Shown: in pieces, positions 54,446 through 62,215 of the stretch
Numbering within the stretch: position 1 is the stretch's first letter
Layout: each line of letters begins with the position of its first letter
Source: Paenibacillus foliorum
GTDB lineage: Bacteria; Bacillota; Bacilli; Paenibacillales; NBRC-103111
Direction of reading: 5' to 3'
DNA length: 64,000 bases
Assembly: GCF_013141765.1 (NCBI RefSeq)
Contig: NZ_WHOD01000045.1
Span: 124,001-188,000 of the forward strand
Position numbers and translations under genes: made by a program
The notes under the pieces: generated by a model
The model's database searches: none
Told to the model about the DNA's origin: nothing
What the model saw: only the letters and a program-made list of their open reading frames with translations

Positions 54446-54702
54446 GAGCCGTTATCCTCCTTATTGTCCCCGTTCTCGTTCTCCTCTTTATCTTCTTTAT
54501 TCTCCTCCTTATTCTCCTCCTTCTTAGCCTCAGGGTCTAAGTAATAATTACTGCCGACTATTACAGCCTCTGGAGATGTATCCATAATCGAAGAGCATAT
54601 GATTTGCTCCGTATCTCCGATCAAAAATACAGATGAGCTCGAAACTCCGATTATTCTTACATCTCCAACACATAACGCCTTATTCGTCACTTGAATATTC
54701 AT
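54442..54702 (-). CDS. gerPD: spore germination protein GerPD with long charged tail
   Basis: 86 aa. The first ~57 residues are a standard GerPD: VTNKALCVGDVRIIGVSSSS and VFLIGDTEQI. The rest is an unusual low-complexity tail made of Lys/Glu/Asn/Asp repeats (KKEENKEENKEDKEENEN), not present in Bacillus GerPD (about 58 aa). It overlaps gerPC and gerPE by four bases each, so the tail is genuinely translated or the stop has moved. Confidence 0.88.
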   Translation of the reverse strand: MNIQVTNKALCVGDVRIIGVSSSSVFLIGDTEQIICSSIMDTSPEAVIVGSNYYLDPEAKKEENKEENKEDKEENENGDNKEDNGS

Positions 54703-55364
54703 GAGTCACCGACTTTCTTTGTTATAAATTTATTATAGTAGCTGTCTACCGCAGCTCTGATATCATTTTGGGTTCTAAAAAGCACCGCATCCTTAATTGA
54801 GGATATCTGATCAGCGGTAGCTCCAGGGCTCTTCTGACGTAAATAATAGTCAATACGTGTATCCGTCTGTTTTAATAAATCTTCAACAATCATTTTTTGA
54901 TGCCATGAGTCTAACTGCTCACCATATTGTATTTGAAGCTCTCCCAACTGTTTCGGTACCTGCTTCTCTACATATTTCTTCAAATCTCTAGCAAGCTCCT
55001 TTTGCAGCTCTACTCCCGGCTTAATCTGCTGATCGACTTGCATTATATCTACATCCGCAGCTGTCTTATCCTCCGGAGATACCGCGCTCCCATTTACAGC
55101 AATGTCCTCTAATGCACTCGGAATAAGCCCGATATTTAGTGTTCCATCCAGCTTTTCTACCTTCAATTGATCAAACTTATACTCCACTTTATCAATATGA
55201 ATCCTTTTTTGCTCTTTCCAGCTTTTCATCTCCGTCTGCATGGCAACGATAGATGTTTGCAAGACAACTATGGATTTTTCCATTTCAGTAATCTTCCTAG
55301 ACTGCATTTCCATCTCACGTTGCATTTGTTGAATATATTGAGCCCATTGCTGCCAATAATTCAT
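54699..55364 (-). CDS. gerPC: spore germination protein GerPC
   Basis: 221 aa from the ATG at 55364 (AGGAGGTGCTG upstream). It starts MNYWQQWAQYIQQMQREMEM with a coiled coil to about residue 55, then IDKVEYKFDQLKVEKLDGTL and NIGLIP, the GerPC signature. A C-terminal helical region follows. It is the only GerP protein without the short repeat fold and is thought to help place the others in the coat. Overlaps gerPD by four bases. Confidence 0.9.
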   Translation of the reverse strand: MNYWQQWAQYIQQMQREMEMQSRKITEMEKSIVVLQTSIVAMQTEMKSWKEQKRIHIDKVEYKFDQLKVEKLDGTLNIGLIPSALEDIAVNGSAVSPEDKTAADVDIMQVDQQIKPGVELQKELARDLKKYVEKQVPKQLGELQIQYGEQLDSWHQKMIVEDLLKQTDTRIDYYLRQKSPGATADQISSIKDAVLFRTQNDIRAAVDSYYNKFITKKVGDS

Positions 55365-55447
55365 AATCACAGCACCTCCTCCATCCATTTTATGCAAATG
55401 ACTAGAAGTAGGTGTTAGCCCATGTTGACTACTACTGTTCACTCTGC

Positions 55448-55654
55448 TTAAGTCGGATTCGGCAACGGTACGAGAGAAATGACTGAAGATGAAGCATGTA
55501 TTTCAGCCGCCGGCTCCTTATTACCACCAGAATTATATAAATTGGAAAGAGGTTTAATCAAGCCGGCAGTCCCAATCTGGAGCACCGAGGAATTCGTTAC
55601 ATAATTTACCTTCAACTGATGAATCACTATGTTTTGATTAACCACCAAATTCAT
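55448..55654 (-). CDS. gerPB: spore germination protein GerPB
   Basis: 68 aa from the ATG at 55654 (GGGGGTCG upstream). Matches GerPB closely: NLVVNQNIVIHQLKVNYVTN, then SSVLQIGTAGLIKPLSNLYN and a Pro-rich end. It starts one base after the gerPA stop. The open frame before this ATG overlaps gerPA and is not used. Confidence 0.9.
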   Translation of the reverse strand: MNLVVNQNIVIHQLKVNYVTNSSVLQIGTAGLIKPLSNLYNSGGNKEPAAEIHASSSVISLVPLPNPT

Positions 55655-55655
55655 C

Positions 55656-55892
55656 CTAAACGACCCCCTGATTCCCAACGTTGGTTTGGCCCAAATCCTC
55701 CACGTCTTGATCATTAGTAATTGTACTGCTGATCGCATTGTTCGTATGTGCAAAATCGCCTATATTAAATGAACCCGCTCCCGCGAACGTTTTGGAACTG
55801 CTGGAAGGTGAAAGCTGCACAGCATCCCCTATTTGTACGATAGAACTGTTGCCTACGCTTATTACTTTGATGTTGCCTACAATTGACGGCAT
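55656..55892 (-). CDS. gerPA: spore germination protein GerPA
   Basis: 78 aa from the ATG at 55892 (AAAGGAG upstream). PSIVGNIKVISVGNSSIVQI plus GDAVQLSPSSSSKTFAGAGS and FNIGDFAHTNNAISST is the GerPA/GerPF pattern. It is first in the operon, so I call it GerPA; GerPA and GerPF are similar and cannot be separated surely by eye. Confidence 0.88.
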   Translation of the reverse strand: MPSIVGNIKVISVGNSSIVQIGDAVQLSPSSSSKTFAGAGSFNIGDFAHTNNAISSTITNDQDVEDLGQTNVGNQGVV

Positions 55893-55920
55893 AGACATTC
55901 TCCTTTTTCCATTCATAGAT

Positions 55921-55948
55921 TAGTGTATGTCAGCAATCGCCTATAGGC
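55921..55948 (-). promoter_or_regulatory. sigma-K-type promoter of the gerP operon
   Basis: On the minus strand the -10 box CATACACTA (55929-55921) matches CATAnnnTA exactly. CC at the -35 position lies 16 bases upstream (55947-55946). The start would fall about 22 bases before gerPA. gerP operons are sigma-K/GerE controlled in Bacillus, which fits. Confidence 0.7.
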
Positions 55949-56039
55949 TACTTTGTGCCTCGATCATTATTCCTTATTGTATCAACTCCGCTTTTCCTAT
56001 CATATACATAAAAGAGAACTGGGCGGAGAGGAGCAGTGC

Positions 56040-56507
56040 ATGATGACCAATAATGGAAATAATAACAAACCGTCTCAATGGCATGAAATTGAAAATTTAC
56101 TTGGTAGCAAACTGCCAGCATTGCCGACAAGTAAACAAATGGAATTATTAAAGGATACATCCTGGATAGAAGGTTACGTTCAAAACATACTTAATAAAAC
56201 GATGCCCCAAAACGGCATGCAAAAAGTCACTCAAAGTAATAGCAAAGCAGAAGTATTTGAAACCCATTATCATGTTATCGTTAAAACCCCGATATCCTAT
56301 GAGGTTAATCCTGCAGTAAAAGTTAGACCGGATCTCATTAAAATTGAAGGACAGCTCGACAATAAAAAAAACCAGCTCATTCGACTGCCTTGCCTTGTTG
56401 TTCCGAGCACTGCTAAGGCTACTTATAAGGAAGGAATCTTACAAATAAAAATTCGTAAGAAAAAGCTCAACAAAACCTACCGTGAGGTTTCCATTCGATA
56501 TATATAG
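56040..56507 (+). CDS. Hsp20/alpha-crystallin-like (spore coat type) protein
   Basis: 155 aa from the ATG at 56040 (GAGAGGAGC upstream). The last ~90 residues form an alpha-crystallin-like sheet: HYHVIVKTPISYEVNPAVKV, LIKIEGQLDNKKNQL, then a typical ATYKEGILQIKIRKK. The N-terminal half is hydrophilic. It is divergent from gerPA and 148 bases away. The Bacillus spore proteins CotM and GerT are of this type, so a coat or germination role is likely but unproven. Confidence 0.78.
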   Translation: MMTNNGNNNKPSQWHEIENLLGSKLPALPTSKQMELLKDTSWIEGYVQNILNKTMPQNGMQKVTQSNSKAEVFETHYHVIVKTPISYEVNPAVKVRPDLIKIEGQLDNKKNQLIRLPCLVVPSTAKATYKEGILQIKIRKKKLNKTYREVSIRYI

Positions 56508-56546
56508 CTCTTAACCCCCCCTATCCGCAGAAAAGGAGTGATTTCC

Positions 56547-56879
56547 GTGAAGCGTATCATTGTTGATTTATCGGATCGTATGCTATATCTATTGGATGAC
56601 GAGAAGGTTATACGCGGATTTCCTATTGGTATTGGAAAGGAACTAACAAAGACTCCCATTGGAATCTATACCATCATTAATAAAGTCCCAAATCCAGGAG
56701 GGCCTTTTGGCGCCTTTTGGATGGGACTTTCACGGCCTCACTATGGGATTCATGGAACGAACTCTCCTATTTCAGTCGGTCACGAAGTATCCCACGGCTG
56801 CATTCGAATGTATAATGAAGATGTCCTAGCTTTATCCAAACTCGTATCGATTGGTACAAAAGTAACAATCAGGGCCTAA
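56547..56879 (+). CDS. L,D-transpeptidase (YkuD domain)
   Basis: 110 aa from the GTG at 56547 (AAAAGGAGTG upstream; the GTG nine bases earlier is inside that site). The product is a bare YkuD domain. The catalytic motif HGTNSP...SHGCIRM holds the nucleophile Cys and paired His residues. It makes or alters 3-3 cross-links in peptidoglycan. There is no signal peptide or LysM domain, as in some small Bacillales relatives; such enzymes have been linked to spores, which fits the neighbourhood. Confidence 0.9.
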   Translation: MKRIIVDLSDRMLYLLDDEKVIRGFPIGIGKELTKTPIGIYTIINKVPNPGGPFGAFWMGLSRPHYGIHGTNSPISVGHEVSHGCIRMYNEDVLALSKLVSIGTKVTIRA

Positions 56880-56892
56880 TCACCCTTCACCC

Positions 56893-58245
56893 TTATCTAG
56901 CCGCTACGATCATTTTCAGCCCTAATTTGGGACGCAATGTAACGAGAGGCTCTGGCTCTACCTCCGGATGATTTGGCGCTAAGCTAAGTTTATATCGGCT
57001 ACCAATCGTGGCAAGAATCAAAGCCGCTTCCATAAGCGCAAAATTATTGCCTATACACACCCTAGGACCTCCACCAAAAGGAAAGTACGCGAATTGTGGA
57101 ATTCGCTTCAATAGCTCCCCTCCTGCAAAACGTTCAGGGATAAATTGCTCTGGGTGGTCATAATACTTGGGATTGCGATGCATGGCAAACTGACTCATCA
57201 TCAAAGTATCTCCGGGCTTAAACAAATGCCCTCCAATTTCGACCTCTTCGGTTGCTTCGCGGTTTATTACCCATACAGCGGGATACAGCCTCATTGATTC
57301 CCATATCACCTGATGCAAATAATCTAGTTTTCCTAGATCATCAATCGTCGGTTTTCTTCCTCCAAGCACCTGATCAAGCTCTTGCCACAACTTGTGTTCC
57401 ACTTCCGGGTGCGATGACAATAAATACCAGGTCCAAGCTAAAGTGTTCGCTGTGGTTTCGTGACCCGCCAAGAATATAGTCATTACTTCATCACGTACCT
57501 GTTGATCCGTCATGCCGGTTCCATCTTCTTCATCCTTAGCCGCAAGCAGCATGCTGAGCAGGTCATCGCCTGTTCCATTCGTATTAGGGTTGTTTCTGCG
57601 CTCCTCTATAATTCTGTATATAACGTCATCCAGCGTCTTGGCTGCCTGCTTAAATTCCAAATTACTCTTTGTCGGTATGCTTTCTGGGATGTCAAAAATC
57701 GAAGAAGCCTTATTGCTCACATATTTCATCCCAACCTCTACCGCATGTCCTATATCATGCAATCCTCCCTTCAAGCTCGTACCAAACATCGTTCTGGTTA
57801 TTATATTCAAAGTCAGCTCCATCATATCATCCGTTATTGAGCGCTCTTGATGGTCCTTCCAGCCTGCTAGCAGATCATCGGTCAATTCGACCATCGAATC
57901 TGCGTACTTACTTACACGATCTTTGCGGAAAGACGGCTGCATAAGCCTGCGTTGGCGTAGGTGCGCCTCTCCTTCACTTGTCAATACTCCTTCTCCTACC
58001 ACCGCTTTGGCCGTCTGCAGCCCTTTTGCCTTTTGGAATGATTTTTGCTTGGTCATAAGTACTTCCTTAATGAGATCCGGATCGTTGATTAAATACATAT
58101 GACGTGCCGGTCCAAATCTCATGTGTGCGACATCCCCGAATTCCTGCTGTGTTTTGAGCAAAAAACCGAGAGGATCTTTACGAAAAGCTAGTAAATTACC
58201 TGTAATAAGCAGTCCTTTAGGACCTGGTGTTTTAGTTGTTACCAT
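56893..58245 (-). CDS. cytochrome P450
   Basis: 450 aa. All landmarks are present: I-helix AGHETT (260-265), K-helix E316-S-M-R319, and the haem-binding loop FGGGPRVCIGN with Cys397. The sequence begins directly with the Pro-rich TPGPKGLLITGNLL, so no membrane anchor. It resembles soluble bacterial fatty-acid or terpene P450s but has no fused reductase and no ferredoxin gene nearby. AGGAGGGAACAATT precedes the ATG. It is convergent with the L,D-transpeptidase, 13 bases apart. Confidence 0.93.
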   Translation of the reverse strand: MVTTKTPGPKGLLITGNLLAFRKDPLGFLLKTQQEFGDVAHMRFGPARHMYLINDPDLIKEVLMTKQKSFQKAKGLQTAKAVVGEGVLTSEGEAHLRQRRLMQPSFRKDRVSKYADSMVELTDDLLAGWKDHQERSITDDMMELTLNIITRTMFGTSLKGGLHDIGHAVEVGMKYVSNKASSIFDIPESIPTKSNLEFKQAAKTLDDVIYRIIEERRNNPNTNGTGDDLLSMLLAAKDEEDGTGMTDQQVRDEVMTIFLAGHETTANTLAWTWYLLSSHPEVEHKLWQELDQVLGGRKPTIDDLGKLDYLHQVIWESMRLYPAVWVINREATEEVEIGGHLFKPGDTLMMSQFAMHRNPKYYDHPEQFIPERFAGGELLKRIPQFAYFPFGGGPRVCIGNNFALMEAALILATIGSRYKLSLAPNHPEVEPEPLVTLRPKLGLKMIVAAR

Positions 58246-58355
58246 AATTGTTCCCTCCTGAGAAGTTATGCTTTAGCGAAACCGGCATCGTATGCTCTAT
58301 ACTGCCTCTTAGTATCTTTAATATTTTTCTTTCTATACCAGAAAATGCTAAAAAA

Positions 58356-58386
58356 CCGCCTCCATCGAAAATTCGATGCAAGACGG
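58356..58386 (-). terminator. terminator of ricA
   Basis: Stem with core GCATCGAA/TTCGATG and outer CCG/CGG, followed on the minus strand by six T; about 30 bases after the stop codon of ricA. Confidence 0.75.
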
Positions 58387-58415
58387 CCTATAAGGTACAA
58401 GCATTTATGAGTGAT

Positions 58416-58871
58416 TTATTCAGATGCACCTGATTCAACAGTCACTTTTTCTGAAACCGTATCACGGATTACAGACATGACAAGCTGAAGCAAATAATTG
58501 ATATCTTCTTGGGATTGACGGAACTCATTAACAATAGGAATAGAGTCCAATTGATCCTGCAGGTCCTCAATTTCCTTTTCAATTTTAGTAACCATCTTTG
58601 CATTTTGGAACGATTCGAATGCTACAATTTCTTTTTGTTTCTTTTTAATCGCACTAATTAAAGTTTGAATTTGATCATTCGATGAAATTTGCACTTCGGC
58701 CTTTTGAAAAAACTGTACTTCATTTGATGTAGAGATTAATTCAGCTAATTCCTTAGCTTTGGATAAAATATCCTCTCGTACGATCATTTCAGTGTTGGTG
58801 TAGTGCTCCATATCGCTGCACTGCATATGAGCATCGTGATGGTCATGACTATGGTTATGGTTTCCTGACAT
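58416..58871 (-). CDS. ricA: RicA (YmcA) regulator with His-rich N-terminal extension
   Basis: 151 aa. Residues ~30-145 are a YmcA/YlbF helical domain (DILSKAKELAELISTSNEVQ, FRQSQEDINYLLQLVMSVI). RicA acts with RicF and RicT in RNA maturation and Spo0A/biofilm control. The first ~22 residues (NHNHSHDHHDAHMQCSDMEH) are a His/Asp/Cys-rich stretch that standard YmcA lacks. It lies 30 bases after miaB, as in Bacillus subtilis. GGAGCGTGAGTAGCA precedes the ATG. Confidence 0.9.
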   Translation of the reverse strand: MSGNHNHSHDHHDAHMQCSDMEHYTNTEMIVREDILSKAKELAELISTSNEVQFFQKAEVQISSNDQIQTLISAIKKKQKEIVAFESFQNAKMVTKIEKEIEDLQDQLDSIPIVNEFRQSQEDINYLLQLVMSVIRDTVSEKVTVESGASE

Positions 58872-58901
58872 TGCTACTCACGCTCCTTAAAAAATGTATG
58901 A

Positions 58902-60368
58902 TTAATTGGCTACCGCTGCGGGGACCCATTCACCCTTAATATACCAGGTTTGAGCATCCGTTATTTTAACGGGTACGACCTTACCTATCAATTCTTTTGG
59001 TCCAGTTAAATGTACAAGCTTGTTAGTCCGCGTCCGTCCTGCAAGAACCTCCGCATTATTCTTACTCTCGCCTTCAACCAGTACCTCTAGCACTTGTCCC
59101 TTGTAGTTCTCATTACATTCCTTACTAAACTGGCCCAGAATGTCATTAAGGCGGTACAACCGGCTCTTCTTAACTTCCATAGGTACATCGTCAGCCATGG
59201 CCGCAGCAGGGGTACCTTCACGTGGAGAATAGATAAAGGTATAAGCACCGTCGAATTTAACCTCTTTAACTAAAGAGAGCGTTTCCTCGAACTGCTCCTC
59301 CGTCTCACCTGGGAAACCGACAATAATATCCGTAGTCAGACTGGCATCAGGGATTGCTTGCTTAATTTTGGCCACGAGATCCAAGTAATGCTCCCGCGTA
59401 TACTTACGGCTCATCCGTTTCAAAATCTCATTGCTACCTGATTGAACCGGTAAATGGATTTGCTCCACTAGATTTCCTTTTTTTGACAAAACCTCAATCA
59501 AGTGATCATCAAAATCACGAGGATGCGAGGTCGTAAATCGAACACGAGGAATGTCAATTTTGGAAATATCATTCATCAAATCCCCAAAACGATATTCACT
59601 ATCTTCGAAATCCTTCCCATAAGCATTCACATTTTGACCGAGCAGCATAACTTCCTGAAACCCTTGTCTAGCTAAATCCCGCACTTCTGCTAATACATCC
59701 TGCGGCTTGCGGCTGCGCTCCTTGCCCCGGGTGTAAGGAACAATGCAGTAGGTGCAGAATTTATCGCATCCATACATGATGTTTACAGAAGCCTTAATGC
59801 CTTCGCGTTTCTTCGGCAAATTCTCTACGATATCGCCTTCCTTAGACCAAACCTCTATCACCATTTCCTTACTGAAAAAAGCCTCTTTTAACAGCAATGG
59901 AAGGCGGTGGATATTATGGGTTCCAAATATTAGATCAACAAATGGATGCTTCTTTAAAATACGATTTACTACGGCTTCTTCCTGTGACATACAGCCACAT
60001 ACGCCAAGTACTAAAGAAGGCTTCTCGATTTTCAGATGCTTTAAATGCCCTAATTCGCCGAAAACTTTATCCTCAGCATTTTCTCGGACCGCACAGGTAT
60101 TCAATAGAATAACATCAGCCTGCCTACGATCTTCAGTGGACTGGTAGCCCATTTGTTCTAAAAGTCCCATAATCGTTTCCGTATCATGTTCATTCATTTG
60201 ACAGCCGTAGGTTTGGATATAATAATATTTGTCTTTTCCAAAAACAGTCATCTCTTCAGGAATACCAAAATCATAATGAACCTGGATATCCTCTTTCCCT
60301 CGCTTTTTTGCATCAGTGAGAGAAGGTGGCTGGAAGTACTTCTCATAATCCTTCGTTTCTTTAGGCAA
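58902..60368 (-). CDS. miaB: tRNA-2-methylthio-N6-dimethylallyladenosine synthase MiaB
   Basis: 488 aa with a TTG start (AAGGAAGG nine bases upstream). An N-terminal UPF0004 domain with cluster ligands Cys56, Cys92 and Cys126; the radical SAM domain with C201-x3-C205-x2-C208; and a C-terminal TRAM domain. It adds the methylthio group to i6A37 in tRNAs. Its neighbour ricA is the usual partner gene. The N-terminal ~45 residues are a family extension found in Bacillota. Confidence 0.97.
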   Translation of the reverse strand: MPKETKDYEKYFQPPSLTDAKKRGKEDIQVHYDFGIPEEMTVFGKDKYYYIQTYGCQMNEHDTETIMGLLEQMGYQSTEDRRQADVILLNTCAVRENAEDKVFGELGHLKHLKIEKPSLVLGVCGCMSQEEAVVNRILKKHPFVDLIFGTHNIHRLPLLLKEAFFSKEMVIEVWSKEGDIVENLPKKREGIKASVNIMYGCDKFCTYCIVPYTRGKERSRKPQDVLAEVRDLARQGFQEVMLLGQNVNAYGKDFEDSEYRFGDLMNDISKIDIPRVRFTTSHPRDFDDHLIEVLSKKGNLVEQIHLPVQSGSNEILKRMSRKYTREHYLDLVAKIKQAIPDASLTTDIIVGFPGETEEQFEETLSLVKEVKFDGAYTFIYSPREGTPAAAMADDVPMEVKKSRLYRLNDILGQFSKECNENYKGQVLEVLVEGESKNNAEVLAGRTRTNKLVHLTGPKELIGKVVPVKITDAQTWYIKGEWVPAAVAN

Positions 60369-60612
60369 TGTTGCACCTTCCTTCTATATAAACAAAATTC
60401 TTTTTTTGTAGTCTGACAATAAATTATAGCATTTTTTCTACTCTATATCCAAGTGCTATAAAAAGGCGAAATCCGCACAAATGATAAAATTAAGAAAACC
60501 TCTATTAAGCCTTACAAGGAAGAGCGACCGTGAATTAAAAGTGGGTTTTCTTGAAACCTAAGAATCTTACAGCTTCGCTGAAAACTATGAAATTCTTAGA
60601 TTATAAAAAAAA
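60369..60612. repeat. gene-free stretch with inverted repeat
   Basis: Between miaB and the pduL terminator. At 60558-60599 outer arms CTAAGAAT/ATTCTTAG enclose a small CAGC-TTC-GCTG hairpin; just before it AAGAAAACC (about 60497) and GGGTTTTCTT (60543-60552) also pair. This looks like a structured intergenic repeat. The miaB promoter must lie here, but I cannot place it firmly. Confidence 0.4.
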
Positions 60613-60634
60613 CTCCACATATAGCTATGTGGAG
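60613..60634 (-). terminator. terminator of pduL
   Basis: Perfect 9-bp stem CTCCACATA/TATGTGGAG, four-base loop, followed on the minus strand by eight T; 26 bases after the pduL stop. Confidence 0.9.
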
Positions 60635-60660
60635 ATCTATTATGTATGCTATTTCGCGGG

Positions 60661-61230
60661 TTATGATAAGATCAGAGCGATATCACCTGTCTTAGCACCC
60701 GCTGCATTAGCTTCATCTGTATCTATATGCATATCAAGCGAATACTGATCGGATACACGCGCCAACACCTGCTCAAAGATTAATGATCTTTCACCTTCAA
60801 TTTTAACTGTAAGCAGCTGCTTGTCGATTATACCCCATTTAGCGGCATCATCCGTATGAAAATGAATATGTCTAGCTGCAATAATGACACCTTGAGGTAT
60901 GGTTACCTCTCCTGCTGGCCCAATTAGTTGGATCCCAGGCGTTCCATCCGTATTTCCCGATTCACGAACCGGTGGGTTCAAACCCAACGAAAAAGCATCG
61001 GTACGCGAAACCTCCAGCTGCGTGCCCCCTCGTGCAGGACCTAAAATCCGAACTTTCTCGAACTTTCCCTTCGGCCCAACAACAGCAACCGTTTCCTCCG
61101 CGGCATATTGCCCTGGTTGAGATAGATCCTTGAGTACCTTCAATTGGTACCCTTTACCAAATAACAGTTCAATATGCTCCTCAGATAAATGAATATGTCT
61201 AGCAGATACCCCAATCGGCACTTGTTTCAT
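60661..61230 (-). CDS. pduL: phosphate propanoyltransferase/acetyltransferase (PduL)
   Basis: 189 aa from the ATG at 61230 (GAGGTG upstream). Two beta-barrel halves, each with a zinc-binding motif: SARHIHLSEEH (residues ~9-19) and AARHIHFHTDD (~118-128). It swaps phosphate and CoA on short acyl groups. No microcompartment genes or shell-targeting extension are seen, so this is the free cytosolic form, possibly tied to acetate metabolism. It lies downstream of korAB, separated by a terminator. Confidence 0.9.
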   Translation of the reverse strand: MKQVPIGVSARHIHLSEEHIELLFGKGYQLKVLKDLSQPGQYAAEETVAVVGPKGKFEKVRILGPARGGTQLEVSRTDAFSLGLNPPVRESGNTDGTPGIQLIGPAGEVTIPQGVIIAARHIHFHTDDAAKWGIIDKQLLTVKIEGERSLIFEQVLARVSDQYSLDMHIDTDEANAAGAKTGDIALILS

Positions 61231-61307
61231 AAACCACACCTCATTTTTTGTTTCAGTCTGTTTTCAACAATGATTGCACAAGTCATATTATATCGTTTTT
61301 CTATGAA

Positions 61308-61338
61308 AAAAGCATATGGCAAGCAGCCACATGCTTTT
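61308..61338 (-). terminator. terminator of korB
   Basis: Stem AAAAGCATATGGC/GCCACATGCTTTT (one G-T mismatch) with a five-base loop, then TTTTTTC on the minus strand; 11 bases after the korB stop. Confidence 0.85.
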
Positions 61339-61348
61339 AGCAGAAAAT

Positions 61349-62215
61349 CTATTTAAATTCAGTTACCAATTTATCAAATTCTTGCTCAGAAATTTTTAAG
61401 TTAAGTTTAGACATTCCTTCTTCTTTGAAACCAGGAACGTGATTTTCATAACTTGTTTTATTAGTATTTTGATAAATTAAGCCAGTAAGCAAGCTGTTTG
61501 TTTCCATTATTTTAGTCATCGCCATAACACGGTTCGACGGATCGTAATCAGGAGTTTCTTCCAGATCTACGATGTTTTCTTTGAACCAGTCATAAGTGTT
61601 GACTTTGTTAAAAGTAACACATGGGCTGAATACGTTGATGAATGAGAATCCATTGTGTTTCATTCCAGCTTCGATCAAAGCCGTCAACTGCTTCAGGTTA
61701 CTGGAGAACGATTGACCAATGAACGTTGCGCCAGCTGCCAAAGCTACTTCTAATGGAGACAATGCGGATTCAATTGAACCTGCAGGTGTACTTTTAGTTT
61801 TGAAGCCTTCAGCACTTCTTGGAGAAGTTTGGCCTTTTGTCAAACCATAAATTTGGTTATCCATTACGATGTAAGTAATATTGATGTTACGACGGATTGC
61901 ATGAACGGTATGACCCATACCAATTGCGAAGCCATCGCCATCGCCGCCTGCAGCTAGTACAGTCAACTCACGGTTAGCCATTTTCAAGCCTTGAGCAATT
62001 GGAAGCGAACGGCCATGAACACCATGGAAACCGTAAGCGTTAATGTAACCAGAGATACGGCCGGAACATCCGATACCGGAAACGATACCTAAATCTTCAG
62101 GCTCCAAACCAACGTTAGCAGCCGCTCTTTGAATTGCCGCTTGAATGGAGAAATCTCCACATCCAGGGCACCAGTTAGGTTTAATATTGTTACGAAAGTC
62201 TTTTAATGTTGCCAT
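61349..62215 (-). CDS. korB: 2-oxoacid:ferredoxin oxidoreductase, beta subunit
   Basis: 288 aa from the ATG at 62215 (AGGAGC upstream). The thiamine-diphosphate-binding subunit: CPGCGDFSIQ at residues ~17-26, GSGCSGR-like IGCSGRISGY, and GGDGDGFAIGMGHT (~90-103) with the metal-binding Asp. It has no extra ferredoxin domain. It overlaps korA by 13 bases. The pair decarboxylates a 2-oxoacid to acyl-CoA with ferredoxin as acceptor; 2-oxoglutarate is the common assignment but not proven. Confidence 0.93.
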   Translation of the reverse strand: MATLKDFRNNIKPNWCPGCGDFSIQAAIQRAAANVGLEPEDLGIVSGIGCSGRISGYINAYGFHGVHGRSLPIAQGLKMANRELTVLAAGGDGDGFAIGMGHTVHAIRRNINITYIVMDNQIYGLTKGQTSPRSAEGFKTKSTPAGSIESALSPLEVALAAGATFIGQSFSSNLKQLTALIEAGMKHNGFSFINVFSPCVTFNKVNTYDWFKENIVDLEETPDYDPSNRVMAMTKIMETNSLLTGLIYQNTNKTSYENHVPGFKEEGMSKLNLKISEQEFDKLVTEFK

